Shown here: positions 16,747 through 26,193 of the stretch, piece by piece
Layout of the letters: every line of letters begins with the position of its first letter
How positions within the stretch are numbered: position 1 is the first letter of the stretch
Assembly (NCBI RefSeq): GCF_007692655.1
Contig: NZ_REBQ01000221.1
Location: 1 to 35,061, forward strand
Source of the DNA: Halomonas sp.
GTDB lineage: Bacteria > Pseudomonadota > Gammaproteobacteria > Pseudomonadales > Halomonadaceae
DNA length: 35,061 nt
Direction of reading: 5' to 3'
Program-made: the position numbers and the translations under genes
The notes under the pieces: generated by a model
The model's input: only the letters and a program-made list of their open reading frames with translations
Told to the model about the DNA's origin: nothing
Databases searched by the model: none

Positions 16747-16940
16747 TCTGAGGCACCGCAATAAAATATAGCGTTGCCATTGAATGTAGCAACGGGTTAG
16801 GGCGATACATTCGCCTTTGATTTCATTCTTTTATTAATTAATGCCCAAGGGACGCTATGCTGCTCGCTGTGAACGCCCGCATGTTAGGGCTACTAGAATT
16901 GGGGCTCGGCGCTTGCCGTACGAGCTTGAGGAGCGTGTGA

Positions 16941-17540
16941 ATGGGCACCCGGGAAACAGACCAACAGCTTGTTGAACGTGCTCAAAAAGGCGATACGCGC
17001 GCTTTCGATCTGCTGGTAAAAAAATACCAGCATAAAATTATTGGCCTCATTAGCCGTTATGTTCATGATCACTCTGAAGTTCAAGATGTGGCGCAGGAGG
17101 CTTTCATAAAGGCGTATCGCGCCTTGGGCAAATTTCGTGCGGAAAGTGCCTTTTACACATGGATGTACCGTATTGCTATTAACACGGCAAAGAATCATCT
17201 GGTGTCACGAGGGAGGCGCCCTCCTGGCAGTGATTTAGATATCGTGGATGCTGAAATTATCGATCAAAGCGGACGGTTAGCAGACTCTGAGTCGCCAGAG
17301 GCAGCCATCGCTAGGGATCAGTTGGAGGCGGCGGTGTACCAAGCTATCGAAAACTTGCCCGATGATTTGCGTACCGCTATTACCTTGCGTGAGCTGGATG
17401 GCTTAGCTTACGAAGATATTGCACAGATAATGCAGTGCCCGGTGGGTACCGTTCGCTCCCGGATATTTCGTGCTCGCGAGGCCGTAGATGAACATATTCG
17501 TCCACTTGTATCGACGGCGCGGAACAGTCGTGATGAGTGA
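16941..17540 (+). CDS. algU: Envelope-stress sigma factor AlgU/RpoE
   Basis: This 199-residue ECF sigma factor directs RNA polymerase to envelope-stress promoters. Region 2 spans about residues 10-95, with the -10 recognition part YHAFIKAY-like block read here as EAFIKAYRALGKF and FYTWMYRIAINTAKN. Region 4 spans about 130-190, with LRELDGLAYEDIAQIM and CPVGTVRSRIFRARE forming the helix-turn-helix. The sequence follows Pseudomonas AlgU and E. coli RpoE closely. ATG 16941 is 7 bases behind GAGGAG. The anti-sigma factor gene rseA is next, but only after an unusual 317-bp gap. Confidence 0.96.
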   Translation: MGTRETDQQLVERAQKGDTRAFDLLVKKYQHKIIGLISRYVHDHSEVQDVAQEAFIKAYRALGKFRAESAFYTWMYRIAINTAKNHLVSRGRRPPGSDLDIVDAEIIDQSGRLADSESPEAAIARDQLEAAVYQAIENLPDDLRTAITLRELDGLAYEDIAQIMQCPVGTVRSRIFRAREAVDEHIRPLVSTARNSRDE

Positions 17541-17857
17541 CGGTCTGAGCGAATAGTCGATAAGGCTGTAGAGGAATGGCGCCGTCAGCGATTAAGGTTT
17601 TATTTTTTGTGAACTGTCTGGCGAGTACGGCGTCATAGAACCAGACTATCTCGTTTAACACGCTGAACGTGTTAAATATGCTAAACGCCATGAGCCCAAC
17701 ACTTGTAGATCTGGTGTTAGCTGACGTAGGGCTTGCAAACCTGCAACTCTAAACGTTTGCAGTAAGCTCATGGCCTGTGAAGTCGTTGGAGTGATGCTGT
17801 ACGCAACAAGCGTGAGTTACTTCAGTACTTCTTTTAAACAGTGTGAGGGTGTGAAGT
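17541..17857 (+). other. 317-bp structured gap between algU and rseA
   Basis: No gene is evident. Several inverted repeats occur: ATGGCGCCGT (17576-17585) with ACGGCGTCAT (17627-17636), one wobble; TTTAACACG (17654-17662) with CGTGTTAAA (17668-17676), perfect, loop CTGAA; and TGCAAAC (17734-17740) with GTTTGCA (17755-17761). A T-rich run TTTTATTTTTT lies near 17598-17609. GAACTG at 17611-17616 with TCATAG at 17633-17638 (16-base spacer) weakly resembles a sigma-E promoter. The rseA ribosome binding site is GAGG at 17845-17848. Confidence 0.6.
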
Positions 17858-18592
17858 ATGAGTCAAAACACACGGGAATCACTTTCGGTGTTAATGGATG
17901 GCGAAAGTGATGAGCTTGAGCTGCGCCGAGTGTTAAAGGCACTGCCTAATGATAGTGACGCCGCTGACACCTGGCGGCGCTACCACTTGGCGCGCAGTAT
18001 GATGCAGCGTGACAAGGAAGTAGATATAAGTGTCGATCTTTCTGCTGGCATTATGGCGCGACTACGTGATGAGCCTTCGCCTTCAATGTTTGAGGAAGAT
18101 CATGTCCATGTTGCGACTCGTTCTGGCGGGATCTCTTTTGCTAGGGGCGCTGGCGTAGCGGCTGCTGTATCGCTAATGGTGATTACCGGCGTTCAGTTCT
18201 TCGGCAATGATTCGACGGCCACGCAAAGCGGCGGGGACATGGCCACATCTGCTCCCAGCATGAATGGCACTTCGCAAGTGCAGCCTGTCAACCTCGGTTC
18301 TCAACCGGCGGTTGCTTCTCGCTCTGAAATGCCCATGTTCGAGCCGACGCCTTTTCGTGTCAGCGGTCAGTCAGCACAAAGCGGTCTGATGAACGTTAGC
18401 GAGGCAGGTTTTTCTACCCAAACGCCTCAAGGTGTCTCTGCTACGCAGGGAACCAATATTGATGTTGATCAGATTCGTTTGCTTCAATCTTACTTAGAGC
18501 AGCACACTCAAAGTGCCGCTTACGGTAGTGGCGATAGCTGGATGCCGTTAATGCGCTCTTCTGCAGTGACTGAGCCTCTGGGCCAGCGCTAA
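17858..18592 (+). CDS. rseA: Anti-sigma-E factor RseA/MucA
   Basis: RseA binds and silences the sigma factor at the inner membrane until stress-triggered proteolysis releases it. The 244-residue protein has the family N-terminal sigma-binding domain (about 1-80, with ESLSVLMDGESDELELRRVL and a TWRRYHLARSMM helix). One membrane segment follows at about 97-115, then a periplasmic part rich in Gln, Ser and Thr. The periplasmic region is low in complexity, as often in MucA-type proteins, and probably holds the DegS/AlgW and RseB contact sites. The order algU-rseA-rseB-rseC-mucD confirms the call. MucA is the Pseudomonas name for the same protein. Confidence 0.9.
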   Translation: MSQNTRESLSVLMDGESDELELRRVLKALPNDSDAADTWRRYHLARSMMQRDKEVDISVDLSAGIMARLRDEPSPSMFEEDHVHVATRSGGISFARGAGVAAAVSLMVITGVQFFGNDSTATQSGGDMATSAPSMNGTSQVQPVNLGSQPAVASRSEMPMFEPTPFRVSGQSAQSGLMNVSEAGFSTQTPQGVSATQGTNIDVDQIRLLQSYLEQHTQSAAYGSGDSWMPLMRSSAVTEPLGQR

Positions 18593-18675
18593 TTGCGGAA
18601 ACGTTAAACCTGGGCGTGGCTAACACTAGCGATTGATTTAGCGGGGGCGTGCTTGATGCGCAGGATGTGCTCAGT

Positions 18676-19728
18676 ATGGGAATGTGCAAAACTGAAATGC
18701 GCAAATTAATAGCGTTTGGGCGAGTTAAGTCCCTCGGAGTAACAGCACTGGCTATTGGTATGGTGGCATTTCAAGCGAAGGCTGAAGATGCTGAAAACCA
18801 TTCAAATAGCCAAGAGGGCTATGAGTGTTTCGCTCCCCCGCAGGCCGCTGAGCCGGTCACCCACATGCAATGGCTTGAGCGAGGTTTATGGGCAAGCCAT
18901 TGCTACGCTTTTCAAGCAAGGGCGGTCGCCATTGATTCTGTAGGCGTTCGCACCCTGGCGCTTTCGCATCGTATTGAAGACGGTATTCGCCAACAGGTCG
19001 TCCAATATTTGGACGGGCCCTCAGTCAGTATTGAGCGTCGCTCTCCAGTGGGCAGTTTGGCCTGGACCGAAGATAATAATATTGATGGCGATCTTCCTTC
19101 CCCCGCCAAATGGGCAGCTCACCTCGAGAAATTCTATACGATAGAGTTAGAAGAAAACGCCCGTGTGGCCGGTCGTGATGCTGTTAAACTTGATTTCGAG
19201 CCTCATGATCAATGGCGTTTTGCCCATGAATGGTGGCTAGATCGAGACACAGGACTGCTGCTTAAACAAGTACTCAATGACCGGCATGGCCAGGTGATTG
19301 AAACCTTCCAAATTACCCAATTGCAGTCACCGGAAAAGTATACCGGCAGTTTGCGCGCTTATCCTCCGAATGTTGTGCTTAATACCTCCTGGCGTGCTAC
19401 CTGGTTACCGGATGGCTTTGTTGCCCAACCGATTACCTTTTCCGGAGACGAAGTTGAGCAGCGGGTGTACAGCGATGGACTGGCCACCGTCAGTGTTTTT
19501 GTAGAGCCGCTCTCCTCAGAGAGTGCTGCAGACCTCCAAGAAGGTGTGCAACAGCTTGGCGTTTCTGCTGTGGCCATTGAGCATTACGTCACCGACCAAG
19601 GTCGTTGGCAGCTTGTCGCTATTGGTGAGTTACCTGTTGAGACTCTTCAGCGTATCGTTAGCTTAATCACGTTTGATGAGCATGATATTGAAGACGCGGA
19701 TCAAAGCGTGAGTGGAAACGATCAGTAA
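18676..19728 (+). CDS. rseB: Periplasmic sigma-E regulator RseB/MucB
   Basis: RseB binds the periplasmic domain of RseA and shields it from proteolysis, sensing mislocalised outer-membrane components. The protein (350 residues from ATG 18676) has a signal peptide ending near AFQAKAED. The MucB/RseB fold follows, with blocks such as LSHRIEDGIRQQVVQYLDGPS (read in pieces), DKVDFEPHDQWRF-like DAVKLDFEPHDQWRF and LPDGFVAQPI. The start is uncertain: GTG 18649, ATG 18676, 18682 and 18697 are all in frame. ATG 18676 follows AGGA at 18662-18665; ATG 18697 gives the most compact signal peptide. rseC begins nine bases after the stop. Confidence 0.88.
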   Translation: MGMCKTEMRKLIAFGRVKSLGVTALAIGMVAFQAKAEDAENHSNSQEGYECFAPPQAAEPVTHMQWLERGLWASHCYAFQARAVAIDSVGVRTLALSHRIEDGIRQQVVQYLDGPSVSIERRSPVGSLAWTEDNNIDGDLPSPAKWAAHLEKFYTIELEENARVAGRDAVKLDFEPHDQWRFAHEWWLDRDTGLLLKQVLNDRHGQVIETFQITQLQSPEKYTGSLRAYPPNVVLNTSWRATWLPDGFVAQPITFSGDEVEQRVYSDGLATVSVFVEPLSSESAADLQEGVQQLGVSAVAIEHYVTDQGRWQLVAIGELPVETLQRIVSLITFDEHDIEDADQSVSGNDQ

Positions 19729-19737
19729 GGCGCGTCA

Positions 19738-20208
19738 GTGCGCTTGGGAAATCCAATGACATCGCCCAACCCCTGTGGTTCTTTATTACGTACTGGTAGT
19801 GTTGTCGATTACACTCCCGATGGTCTGATTGTTGAAATTGCGACCCAGGAGGGCTGTGAGCAGTGTGCTCAGGGACGTGGCTGCGGAGTGGGGCTGTTGG
19901 CGCGTCGGCGTCGTCAGCGTATTATTGTGACTTCATCGTTTATGCCTTCCTTGATGAAGCAGCATTACCCTCTTGGCAGTAGTGTTGTGGTTAGTTTACC
20001 CCGTGCCTCGATCACATTGCTGGCCTTTTGTATTTACGCGCTCCCGCTACTTATCGCGATGTTACTATCGGGTCTGGCTTCATATGCTAATGATCCAGTT
20101 TGGCTGGCGCCTTTGGTGTTTTTTGCTGCCTTAGCTGGCGGTGCCTTAAGCGTTAAATATCTATTGCGTGGGCAAATTGAACGCTTTCGCCCCCGCTTGG
20201 TCAATTAG
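19738..20208 (+). CDS. rseC: RseC/MucC inner-membrane positive regulator
   Basis: RseC is a small inner-membrane protein of sigma-E operons with a poorly defined, mildly activating role; homologues have also been linked to redox processes. The 156-residue protein has a cysteine cluster in the family pattern (EGCEQCAQGRGCGVGLL). Two membrane helices follow at about residues 90-112 and 118-140, then a basic C-terminal tail. The GTG at 19738 is preceded by AAGG with 7-base spacing. An ATG at 19756 would remove six residues and has only a weak site, so both starts remain open. Confidence 0.88.
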   Translation: MRLGNPMTSPNPCGSLLRTGSVVDYTPDGLIVEIATQEGCEQCAQGRGCGVGLLARRRRQRIIVTSSFMPSLMKQHYPLGSSVVVSLPRASITLLAFCIYALPLLIAMLLSGLASYANDPVWLAPLVFFAALAGGALSVKYLLRGQIERFRPRLVN

Positions 20209-20278
20209 GACTCTCGCACCTCATTTATGAGTTGCACTGCCTTTGATTGCTACTATCACCTTGAGTAGGAGCTCTTGC

Positions 20279-21697
20279 ATGAAACGCTTGATTCTCCCTT
20301 CCACGCTATGGTTATGCATCGCTGTGGTGCTAACCCTAGGGCAAACTGCCAACGCACAGAGCTTGCCTGATTTTACCGAGTTGGTTGAAGAGGCTGCCCC
20401 TGGGGTGGTTAATATTTCTACCACTAGGACAGTTCAGCGTAGTAGAGCTCCTGGACTTGAAGGCTTTGGCGGTCAGGAAATTCCCGAAATTTTCCGCCAC
20501 TTCTTCGGCGACAGTTTTCCTTCGCCTCCTGGCCGTGGACAAGGGGGTGGTGGTAGTGAAGAGCGCCAGTCATTAGGATCGGGCTTTATCATCAGTGAAG
20601 ATGGCTACGTCATGACCAACGCACATGTTGTTCAGGACGCGGATGAAATACTGGTTCGGCTGAATGATCGCCGTGAGTTAAGCGCAGAACTCATTGGCAG
20701 TGATGCGCAAACAGACGTTGCTTTGCTGAAAATCGATGCAAGCGATCTGCCCACGCTGACCTTGGGCGACTCAGATGCGTTAAGGGTGGGGGAGTGGGTA
20801 GCCGCCATTGGATCACCTTTTGGCTTTGATCACTCTGTGACGGCAGGCATTGTCAGCGCGATTAATCGTACTTTGCCCCGTGATGCTTACGTGCCCTTTA
20901 TCCAAACTGACGTAGCCATTAATCCAGGTAATTCGGGAGGCCCGCTATTCAACCTGGACGGTGAAGTGGTAGGCATTAATTCGCAAATCTTTACCCGTAG
21001 CGGCGGCTTCATGGGCGTTTCGTTTGCGATCCCTATCAACGTTGCCATGGATGTAGCCGAGCAATTACGTGATGATGGACGCGTAAATCGTGGGTGGTTG
21101 GGCGTAATGATTCAGCCAGTGTCACGAGACTTGGCAGAATCTTTTGGTATGGAAGAGGCGATTGGTGCCTTAATCGCTGACCTTGATCCAGAGGGCCCGG
21201 CAGCCAGAGGAGGATTGCAAGCAGGTGACGTAATTCTTGCGGTGAATGGTGAAGAGGTTGAGCGTTCTAGCACGTTGCCGCGCTTGATTGGCCGAGGTAT
21301 GCCGGGCAGTGACGTTGAACTCACGCTAATGCGAGACGGCGAAGAAATTTTTGAATCCGTCGAGTTAGGTAGCTGGCCGGATGCCGAGCAGCAGCCTGAG
21401 CAAGCCAGAAGCGATAGCCAAGTGCGTTTGGGCGTGATGGTGGCAGAAATTGACGATGCCATACGCGAGCAGTTGAATATCTCTGGCGGCGTTGAAGTTC
21501 GCCAGGTAGAGCCTGGCAGTGTAGCCGCAGAGGCTGGCATTCAACCTGGCGATGTACTCGTCAGCATTGATCATCGCAGCGTATCCTCTTCGGATGAACT
21601 GCTAGAGATCGTCGAAGAGTTACCCACGGACCGTGCTATTCCGATACGTCTATTCCGTGAAGGACGCTCGCTCTTCGTGGCGCTTCGTCTAGAATAA
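20279..21697 (+). CDS. mucD: Periplasmic serine protease MucD (DegP/HtrA family)
   Basis: MucD degrades or refolds damaged envelope proteins and dampens AlgU signalling in Pseudomonas. The 472-residue protein has a signal peptide (1-26, ending ANA). The trypsin-like triad is H116 in TNAHVV, D146 in QTDVALLK, and S219 in NPGNSGGP. Two PDZ domains lie at about 275-365 and 380-470 (RGWLGVMIQPV; QPGDVLVSIDHRSV). A Gly-rich stretch near 85-93 lies in the LA loop. ATG 20279 was chosen because AGGAG sits 7 bases before it; an upstream in-frame ATG at 20243 would spoil the signal peptide. The gene closes the algU cluster. Confidence 0.95.
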   Translation: MKRLILPSTLWLCIAVVLTLGQTANAQSLPDFTELVEEAAPGVVNISTTRTVQRSRAPGLEGFGGQEIPEIFRHFFGDSFPSPPGRGQGGGGSEERQSLGSGFIISEDGYVMTNAHVVQDADEILVRLNDRRELSAELIGSDAQTDVALLKIDASDLPTLTLGDSDALRVGEWVAAIGSPFGFDHSVTAGIVSAINRTLPRDAYVPFIQTDVAINPGNSGGPLFNLDGEVVGINSQIFTRSGGFMGVSFAIPINVAMDVAEQLRDDGRVNRGWLGVMIQPVSRDLAESFGMEEAIGALIADLDPEGPAARGGLQAGDVILAVNGEEVERSSTLPRLIGRGMPGSDVELTLMRDGEEIFESVELGSWPDAEQQPEQARSDSQVRLGVMVAEIDDAIREQLNISGGVEVRQVEPGSVAAEAGIQPGDVLVSIDHRSVSSSDELLEIVEELPTDRAIPIRLFREGRSLFVALRLE

Positions 21698-21716
21698 CCT
21701 GCCTTTTTTTACTTCC

Positions 21717-21739
21717 AGTCCGGCGGTTCTCGCCGGACT
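21717..21739 (+). terminator. Possible terminator hairpin after mucD
   Basis: AGTCCGGCG (21717-21725) and CGCCGGACT (21731-21739) form a perfect 9-bp stem with loop GTTCT. A proper T run is missing behind it, and the seven-T stretch stands before it, so termination may be partial or Rho-assisted. Confidence 0.5.
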
Positions 21740-21764
21740 GCTGTTCCTATCCTGCGCATATCGC

Positions 21765-21770
21765 TACAAT
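21765..21770 (+). promoter_or_regulatory. Candidate -10 of a lepA promoter
   Basis: TACAAT matches the -10 consensus at 5 of 6 positions, 26 bases after the mucD hairpin. No convincing -35 lies upstream. The leader of about 115 bases would contain a 7-bp hairpin (AAGCGGC 21841-21847 with GCCGCTT 21859-21865). Confidence 0.35.
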
Positions 21771-21892
21771 GGCGGTTATCTTTTTGTCGAAAATGGCCTC
21801 TTAGTTTGAACGGCAGCTGTTTTCGAGCGTTGAATTCTCGAAGCGGCCTGCTGTTAAAGCCGCTTGCGTACCACTAAGGCAGAACAGACTCG

Positions 21893-23710
21893 ATGTCCCA
21901 AGACGTTCCCAACGGAAAGCTTAAGCACATACGTAATTTCTCTATCATCGCCCACATCGACCACGGTAAATCGACGCTCTCTGATCGTTTGATCCAGACC
22001 TGCGAAGGATTAACCGAGCGTGAGCTTAAAGAGCAAGTGCTCGATTCCATGGACATTGAGCGCGAACGTGGGATTACCATCAAGGCGCAGTCGGTCACGC
22101 TGGATTACACAGCAGCCGATGGGCAGGTTTATCAGCTCAACTTTATCGATACGCCAGGGCACGTTGACTTCTCTTACGAAGTGTCTCGCTCGCTTTACGC
22201 CTGTGAAGGCGCACTGCTGGTTGTGGATGCCGCTCAAGGCGTAGAAGCCCAGTCGGTAGCCAACTGCTATACCGCTATCGAACAGGGGCTAGAAGTTCTG
22301 CCGGTACTCAACAAAATCGATTTACCCCAGGCAGATTGCGACAAGGTGGCCCAGGAGATCGAAGAGATTATCGGCCTGGATGCCACCGATGCCTGCCAAG
22401 TCTCAGCCAAAAGTGGGATTGGTATTGATGCGCTGCTTGAGCGCTTGGTGAGGGATATTCCGCCCCCCAAAGGCGACCCCGATGCCCCGCTGCAAGCGCT
22501 AATTATCGACTCCTGGTTTGATAACTATTTGGGGGTTGTATCGCTGGTTCGGTTATTTGATGGAACGCTGCGTAAAGGCGATAAGATTCGCATTAAATCC
22601 ACAGGCCGCGATTGGGGGGCCACGGAAGTGGGTATTTTCACCCCAGCGCGTAAACAGACCGATATCCTGCGTGCCGGTGAAGTAGGCTTTATTGTCGCCG
22701 GTATCAAAGAGATTCACGGGGCGCCGGTGGGCGATACGATTACCCACACTAAAACGCCCGATGTACCACGTTTGCCTGGCTTCCAAAAAGTGAAGCCCCA
22801 GGTGTACGCGGGTATGTTCCCGGTGAGTGCGGATGATTACGAAGATTTTCGTGATGCGCTTGAAAAACTTGCCCTTAACGACGCCTCACTTGAATATGTG
22901 CCAGAGAATTCCGACGCCCTTGGCTTCGGGTTCCGGGTAGGTTTTCTCGGCACGCTGCATATGGAGATCGTTCAGGAGCGTCTGGAGCGTGAGTATGATA
23001 TCGACCTGCTCACTACCGCACCGACGGTTGTCTATGAGTTGGCGATGAAAAATGGCGACCTTAATTATGTCTCCAACCCCTCCAAGCTGCCCGATATGGC
23101 CGATGTGGATGAGATGCGTGAGCCGATCGTGCGCGCGAGCATTCTGGTGCCTCAAGAGTATGTGGGCAACGTGATTGCCGAGTGTGAACAGCGTCGTGGC
23201 ACGCAGCGGGATATGCAGTTTTTGGGTAACCAAATCCAACTGGCCTACGAGCTGCCCATGTCAGAAGTGGTGATGGACTTCTTTGATCGCCTGAAGTCTA
23301 TCTCCAAAGGGTACGCTTCGCTTGAGTACAACTTCGAGCGTTTTGAGGTGGCCAAGTTGGTGCGCCTGGATGTATTGATTAACGGCGACAAGGTAGACGC
23401 GCTAGCGGTCATTATTCACCGCGATCACGCCCACCATCGTGGCCGGTTGTTAGTAGAAAAAATGAAAGAGCTGATCCCACGGCAAATGTTTGACGTGGCA
23501 ATCCAGGCCGCCATTGGGGGCCAGGTGGTGGCACGTTCCACCGTTAAGGCGCTGCGTAAAAATGTAACGGCTAAGTGTTACGGTGGCGATGTCAGCCGTA
23601 AGAAAAAGCTGCTCGAAAAACAGAAAGCGGGTAAGAAACGCATGAAACAAGTGGGGCGTGTGGAAATTCCCCAGGATGCCTTCCTTGCTGTGCTCAAGGT
23701 TAACGACTAG
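21893..23710 (+). CDS. lepA: Elongation factor 4, LepA
   Basis: LepA is a ribosome-associated GTPase that acts in translation under stress and in ribosome assembly. The 605-residue protein has the standard length. The GTP-binding motifs are AHIDHGKST at 20-28 (G1), DTPGH (G3) and NKIDLP (G4), with RGITIKAQ as switch I. EF-G-like domains follow, and the LepA-specific C-terminal domain ends with the conserved basic block [20 protein letters not shown]. lepB follows after 15 bases, the usual order in gammaproteobacteria. Confidence 0.97.
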   Translation: MSQDVPNGKLKHIRNFSIIAHIDHGKSTLSDRLIQTCEGLTERELKEQVLDSMDIERERGITIKAQSVTLDYTAADGQVYQLNFIDTPGHVDFSYEVSRSLYACEGALLVVDAAQGVEAQSVANCYTAIEQGLEVLPVLNKIDLPQADCDKVAQEIEEIIGLDATDACQVSAKSGIGIDALLERLVRDIPPPKGDPDAPLQALIIDSWFDNYLGVVSLVRLFDGTLRKGDKIRIKSTGRDWGATEVGIFTPARKQTDILRAGEVGFIVAGIKEIHGAPVGDTITHTKTPDVPRLPGFQKVKPQVYAGMFPVSADDYEDFRDALEKLALNDASLEYVPENSDALGFGFRVGFLGTLHMEIVQERLEREYDIDLLTTAPTVVYELAMKNGDLNYVSNPSKLPDMADVDEMREPIVRASILVPQEYVGNVIAECEQRRGTQRDMQFLGNQIQLAYELPMSEVVMDFFDRLKSISKGYASLEYNFERFEVAKLVRLDVLINGDKVDALAVIIHRDHAHHRGRLLVEKMKELIPRQMFDVAIQAAIGGQVVARSTVKALRKNVTAKCYGGDVSRKKKLLEKQKAGKKRMKQVGRVEIPQDAFLAVLKVND

Positions 23711-23725
23711 GAAAGAACACCACCC

Positions 23726-24529
23726 ATGGATTTTTCATTACTTTTGGTAATCGCCGTTGCGCTCTCGGGAGCCATTTACCTGCTGGATGTGCTGTTACTG
23801 AAGCCCAAACGTCGCCAGCGTGTAGCAACGGCTGAGGCCAACACTCAGGAGGGGTTAGATGCACCCACTCGGGAAAAGCTGCTTAAAGAGCCGTGGCCGG
23901 TGGATTACGCGCGTTCATTCTTTCCTGTGCTACTGGTGGTCTTGGTCGTGCGCAGTTTTATCATTGAGCCCTTCCAGATTCCTTCTGGTTCAATGCGTCC
24001 GACGCTGGAAGTAGGCGACTTTATTTTAGTGAATAAGTTTGCTTACGGACTACGGCTACCCGTGGTGAATACCCGTTTTCTCGAGGTGGATGACCCAGAG
24101 CGCGGTGATGTGATGGTGTTTCGCTTCCCTGATGAACCGTCGGTGAATTTCATCAAACGCGTCGTTGGCATGCCGGGTGATCGTATCCGCTATGAAGGTA
24201 AGCAGCTATACGTTAACGGTGAGCCGGTGGTTAAAGAATTAATTGAAGAGGGGCCTGAGGGCTCTCCCCAGCAGCTATTGTTAGAAGAGCGTATGGGTAA
24301 CTCTGTCCACTTGATCTATAACAACCCCCGTGACCCTGGCCCGCAAATGCGTGAGATTGAAGTGCCCGAAGGACACTATTTCACCATGGGCGATAATCGG
24401 GACCACTCCAACGACAGCCGCTTCTGGGGCTTTGTTCCCGAAGAGAATATTGTCGGTCGTGCCTTTGCGGTATGGATGCATTGGGATGGTGGTCTGCCGA
24501 GTTTCACCAGCGTGCGGCGAATTGAATGA
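23726..24529 (+). CDS. lepB: Signal peptidase I, LepB
   Basis: LepB removes signal peptides from exported proteins at the outer face of the inner membrane. The 267-residue protein has two membrane segments (about 3-25 and 64-82). Its catalytic dyad is S89, in IPSGSMRPTL, and K144, in NFIKRVVGMPGD; E. coli has S91 and K146. The later family boxes GDNRDHSNDSRFWGFV and the start of the catalytic domain are intact. It is shorter than the E. coli enzyme (324 residues), as in other relatives. The gene lies between lepA and rnc in the conserved order. Confidence 0.96.
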   Translation: MDFSLLLVIAVALSGAIYLLDVLLLKPKRRQRVATAEANTQEGLDAPTREKLLKEPWPVDYARSFFPVLLVVLVVRSFIIEPFQIPSGSMRPTLEVGDFILVNKFAYGLRLPVVNTRFLEVDDPERGDVMVFRFPDEPSVNFIKRVVGMPGDRIRYEGKQLYVNGEPVVKELIEEGPEGSPQQLLLEERMGNSVHLIYNNPRDPGPQMREIEVPEGHYFTMGDNRDHSNDSRFWGFVPEENIVGRAFAVWMHWDGGLPSFTSVRRIE

Positions 24530-24596
24530 AGCATCCGCTTACGTGGTATTTAGCCAGTCGTGTCACTTTAGTTAACGTCATTGACGTAGGAGAGCT

Positions 24597-25289
24597 GTGA
24601 GTAATTCCTTAAACGCTTTTTGCCGACGAATCGGCTATACCTTTGGTGATGATGCGCTATTGGAATTGGCCTTGACCCATCGGAGCTTCGGTGGGCGTAA
24701 CAATGAGCGCCTGGAGTTTCTAGGTGATTCCATTGTCAATTTTGTGATTGCTGAAGCGCTGTTCCAACGTTTTCCCCAGGCTCGCGAAGGGCAACTTTCC
24801 AGATTGCGTGCACGGCTTGTCAAAGGCCAAACACTGGCTGAACTAGCCCGTGAAATGGAGTTTGGTGAATGTTTACGATTAGGCTCCGGTGAGATGAAAA
24901 GCGGCGGGCATCGTCGCGAATCTATCTTGGCTGATGCGGTTGAAGCCGTCATTGGCGCTATTTATTTAGACACGGGTATGGACGTGGTGCGTGATCGCGT
25001 ACTGGACTGGTATGCCGAGCGGCTAGAAAACATCTCACTTCAAGATACTCAAAAAGATCCTAAAACGCGGTTGCAAGAGTTTCTGCAGTCACGCCAATCC
25101 GCGTTACCGCGCTATGAAGTTGTCTGCGTAAAGGGAGAGGCGCATGCCCAGACTTTTACCGTGGAGTGCTACATCGACCTGTTAACTGAGCATACCACTG
25201 GTAAAGGCCCTAGTCGTCGTCACGCTGAACAGCAAGCGGCGGAAGAAGCGCTGTTGTACCTTGAAAAAAGCCCTGGAGACAAATCATGA
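24597..25289 (+). CDS. rnc: Ribonuclease III
   Basis: RNase III cuts double-stranded RNA, including rRNA precursors and many regulatory RNAs. The 230-residue protein begins with a GTG preceded by TAGGAGAG. The nuclease signature [10 protein letters not shown] is at 36-45, with E40 and D44. The second catalytic pair D113 and E116 is in [11 protein letters not shown]. The double-stranded RNA-binding domain covers about 155-225 and ends with [16 protein letters not shown]. Its stop overlaps the era start (ATGA), giving the classic rnc-era coupling. Confidence 0.97.
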   Translation: MSNSLNAFCRRIGYTFGDDALLELALTHRSFGGRNNERLEFLGDSIVNFVIAEALFQRFPQAREGQLSRLRARLVKGQTLAELAREMEFGECLRLGSGEMKSGGHRRESILADAVEAVIGAIYLDTGMDVVRDRVLDWYAERLENISLQDTQKDPKTRLQEFLQSRQSALPRYEVVCVKGEAHAQTFTVECYIDLLTEHTTGKGPSRRHAEQQAAEEALLYLEKSPGDKS

Positions 25290-26185
25290 GCCAAACCTGC
25301 GGATTCGTTGCCATCGTCGGCCGTCCCAACGTTGGTAAGTCCACCCTCATGAACCGCATTCTGGGGCAGAAGGTATCGATCACCTCGCGGCGTCCGCAAA
25401 CCACACGCCATCAGGTGATGGGCATTAAAACGGTTGAAGAAACGCAGTTCATCTATGTGGATACCCCTGGCATGCATATCATGACCAAGGATCGCAATAA
25501 GGCCATCAACCGCTTTATGAACCAGGCTGCCACCCAGGCGCTGCGTGATGTCGATTGTGTGGTGTTCATTATCGACCGCACCCGTTGGACTGAGGAAGAT
25601 CAGGCCGTTCTGAAGCGGCTTGAGCATGTTCAAGCGCCCGTCATTCTCGCGGTTAATAAAGTCGATCGCTTGGGCGAAAAAGGCGACCTGTTGCCGTGGT
25701 TGGCGGAAGTCGGTGCGCGTCGCGACTTTGCCGCCATCGTGCCTATTTCTGCCAAACATGGCACGCAAGTAGACACTCTGGAAGAGGAAGTGGCCAAGCA
25801 CCTTCCAGAGAGTGTGCATTTCTTCCCTGAAGACCAGATCACCGACAAAAGCCTACGCTTTATGGCGGCGGAAATGGTGCGTGAGAAAGTCATGCGTCAA
25901 TTGGGTGATGAGCTGCCTTATCAGATGACCGTCGAAATTGAAGAGTTTCGTGAAACCGAACGCGTCACCCATATCAGCGCATTGATTTTGGTGGAGCGCC
26001 AAGGGCAAAAAGTTATTTTGATTGGTGACAATGGCGATCGAATTAAAAGTATTGGACGCGAAGCGCGGTTAGACATGGAGCGTGCGCTGGACACAAAAGT
26101 CATGTTGAACTTATGGGTGAAAGTGAAGCGCGGCTGGTCGGATGATGAACGTGCGCTGAAGAGTCTGGGATACGACCTCGATTGA
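25286..26185 (+). CDS. era: GTPase Era
   Basis: Era binds the 3' end of 16S rRNA and assists 30S subunit assembly. The 299-residue protein has G1 GRPNVGKST at 12-20, switch region [12 protein letters not shown]3 DTPGMH and G4 NKVDRLG. The C-terminal KH domain contains [25 protein letters not shown] sequence, read in two blocks, and ends at SLGYDLD. It is translationally coupled to rnc (four-base overlap), and recO begins at its end. Confidence 0.97.
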   Translation: MSQTCGFVAIVGRPNVGKSTLMNRILGQKVSITSRRPQTTRHQVMGIKTVEETQFIYVDTPGMHIMTKDRNKAINRFMNQAATQALRDVDCVVFIIDRTRWTEEDQAVLKRLEHVQAPVILAVNKVDRLGEKGDLLPWLAEVGARRDFAAIVPISAKHGTQVDTLEEEVAKHLPESVHFFPEDQITDKSLRFMAAEMVREKVMRQLGDELPYQMTVEIEEFRETERVTHISALILVERQGQKVILIGDNGDRIKSIGREARLDMERALDTKVMLNLWVKVKRGWSDDERALKSLGYDLD

Positions 26186-26193
26186 GCGTAGCG

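Larger units (their letters stand above)
16433..16940. other. 508-bp gene-free region between aroF and algU
   Basis: No convincing gene lies here. From left to right it holds the aroF leader and promoter candidate; an inverted repeat GCACTAA (16508-16514) with TTAGTGC (16536-16542); a weak sigma-E-like promoter at 16529-16555; a degenerate tandem repeat at 16639-16746; and a 5-bp hairpin GGCGA/TCGCC at 16801-16815 followed by a T-rich stretch. An A/T-rich segment near 16817-16845 may hold a housekeeping promoter for algU. GAGGAG at 16928-16933 is the algU ribosome binding site. Confidence 0.6.

Noticed and set aside
16553..16810. 85-codon minus-strand ORF in the aroF-algU gap
   Set aside because: It spans the tandem repeats, has no ribosome binding site and no recognisable motif; A/T-rich repeats leave this frame open by chance.
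17678..17752. 24-codon ORF (MLNAMSPTLVDLVLADVGLANLQL) in the algU-rseA gap, a possible leader peptide
   Set aside because: No ribosome binding site, and no run of regulatory codons. I kept the gap as a structured region without a gene.
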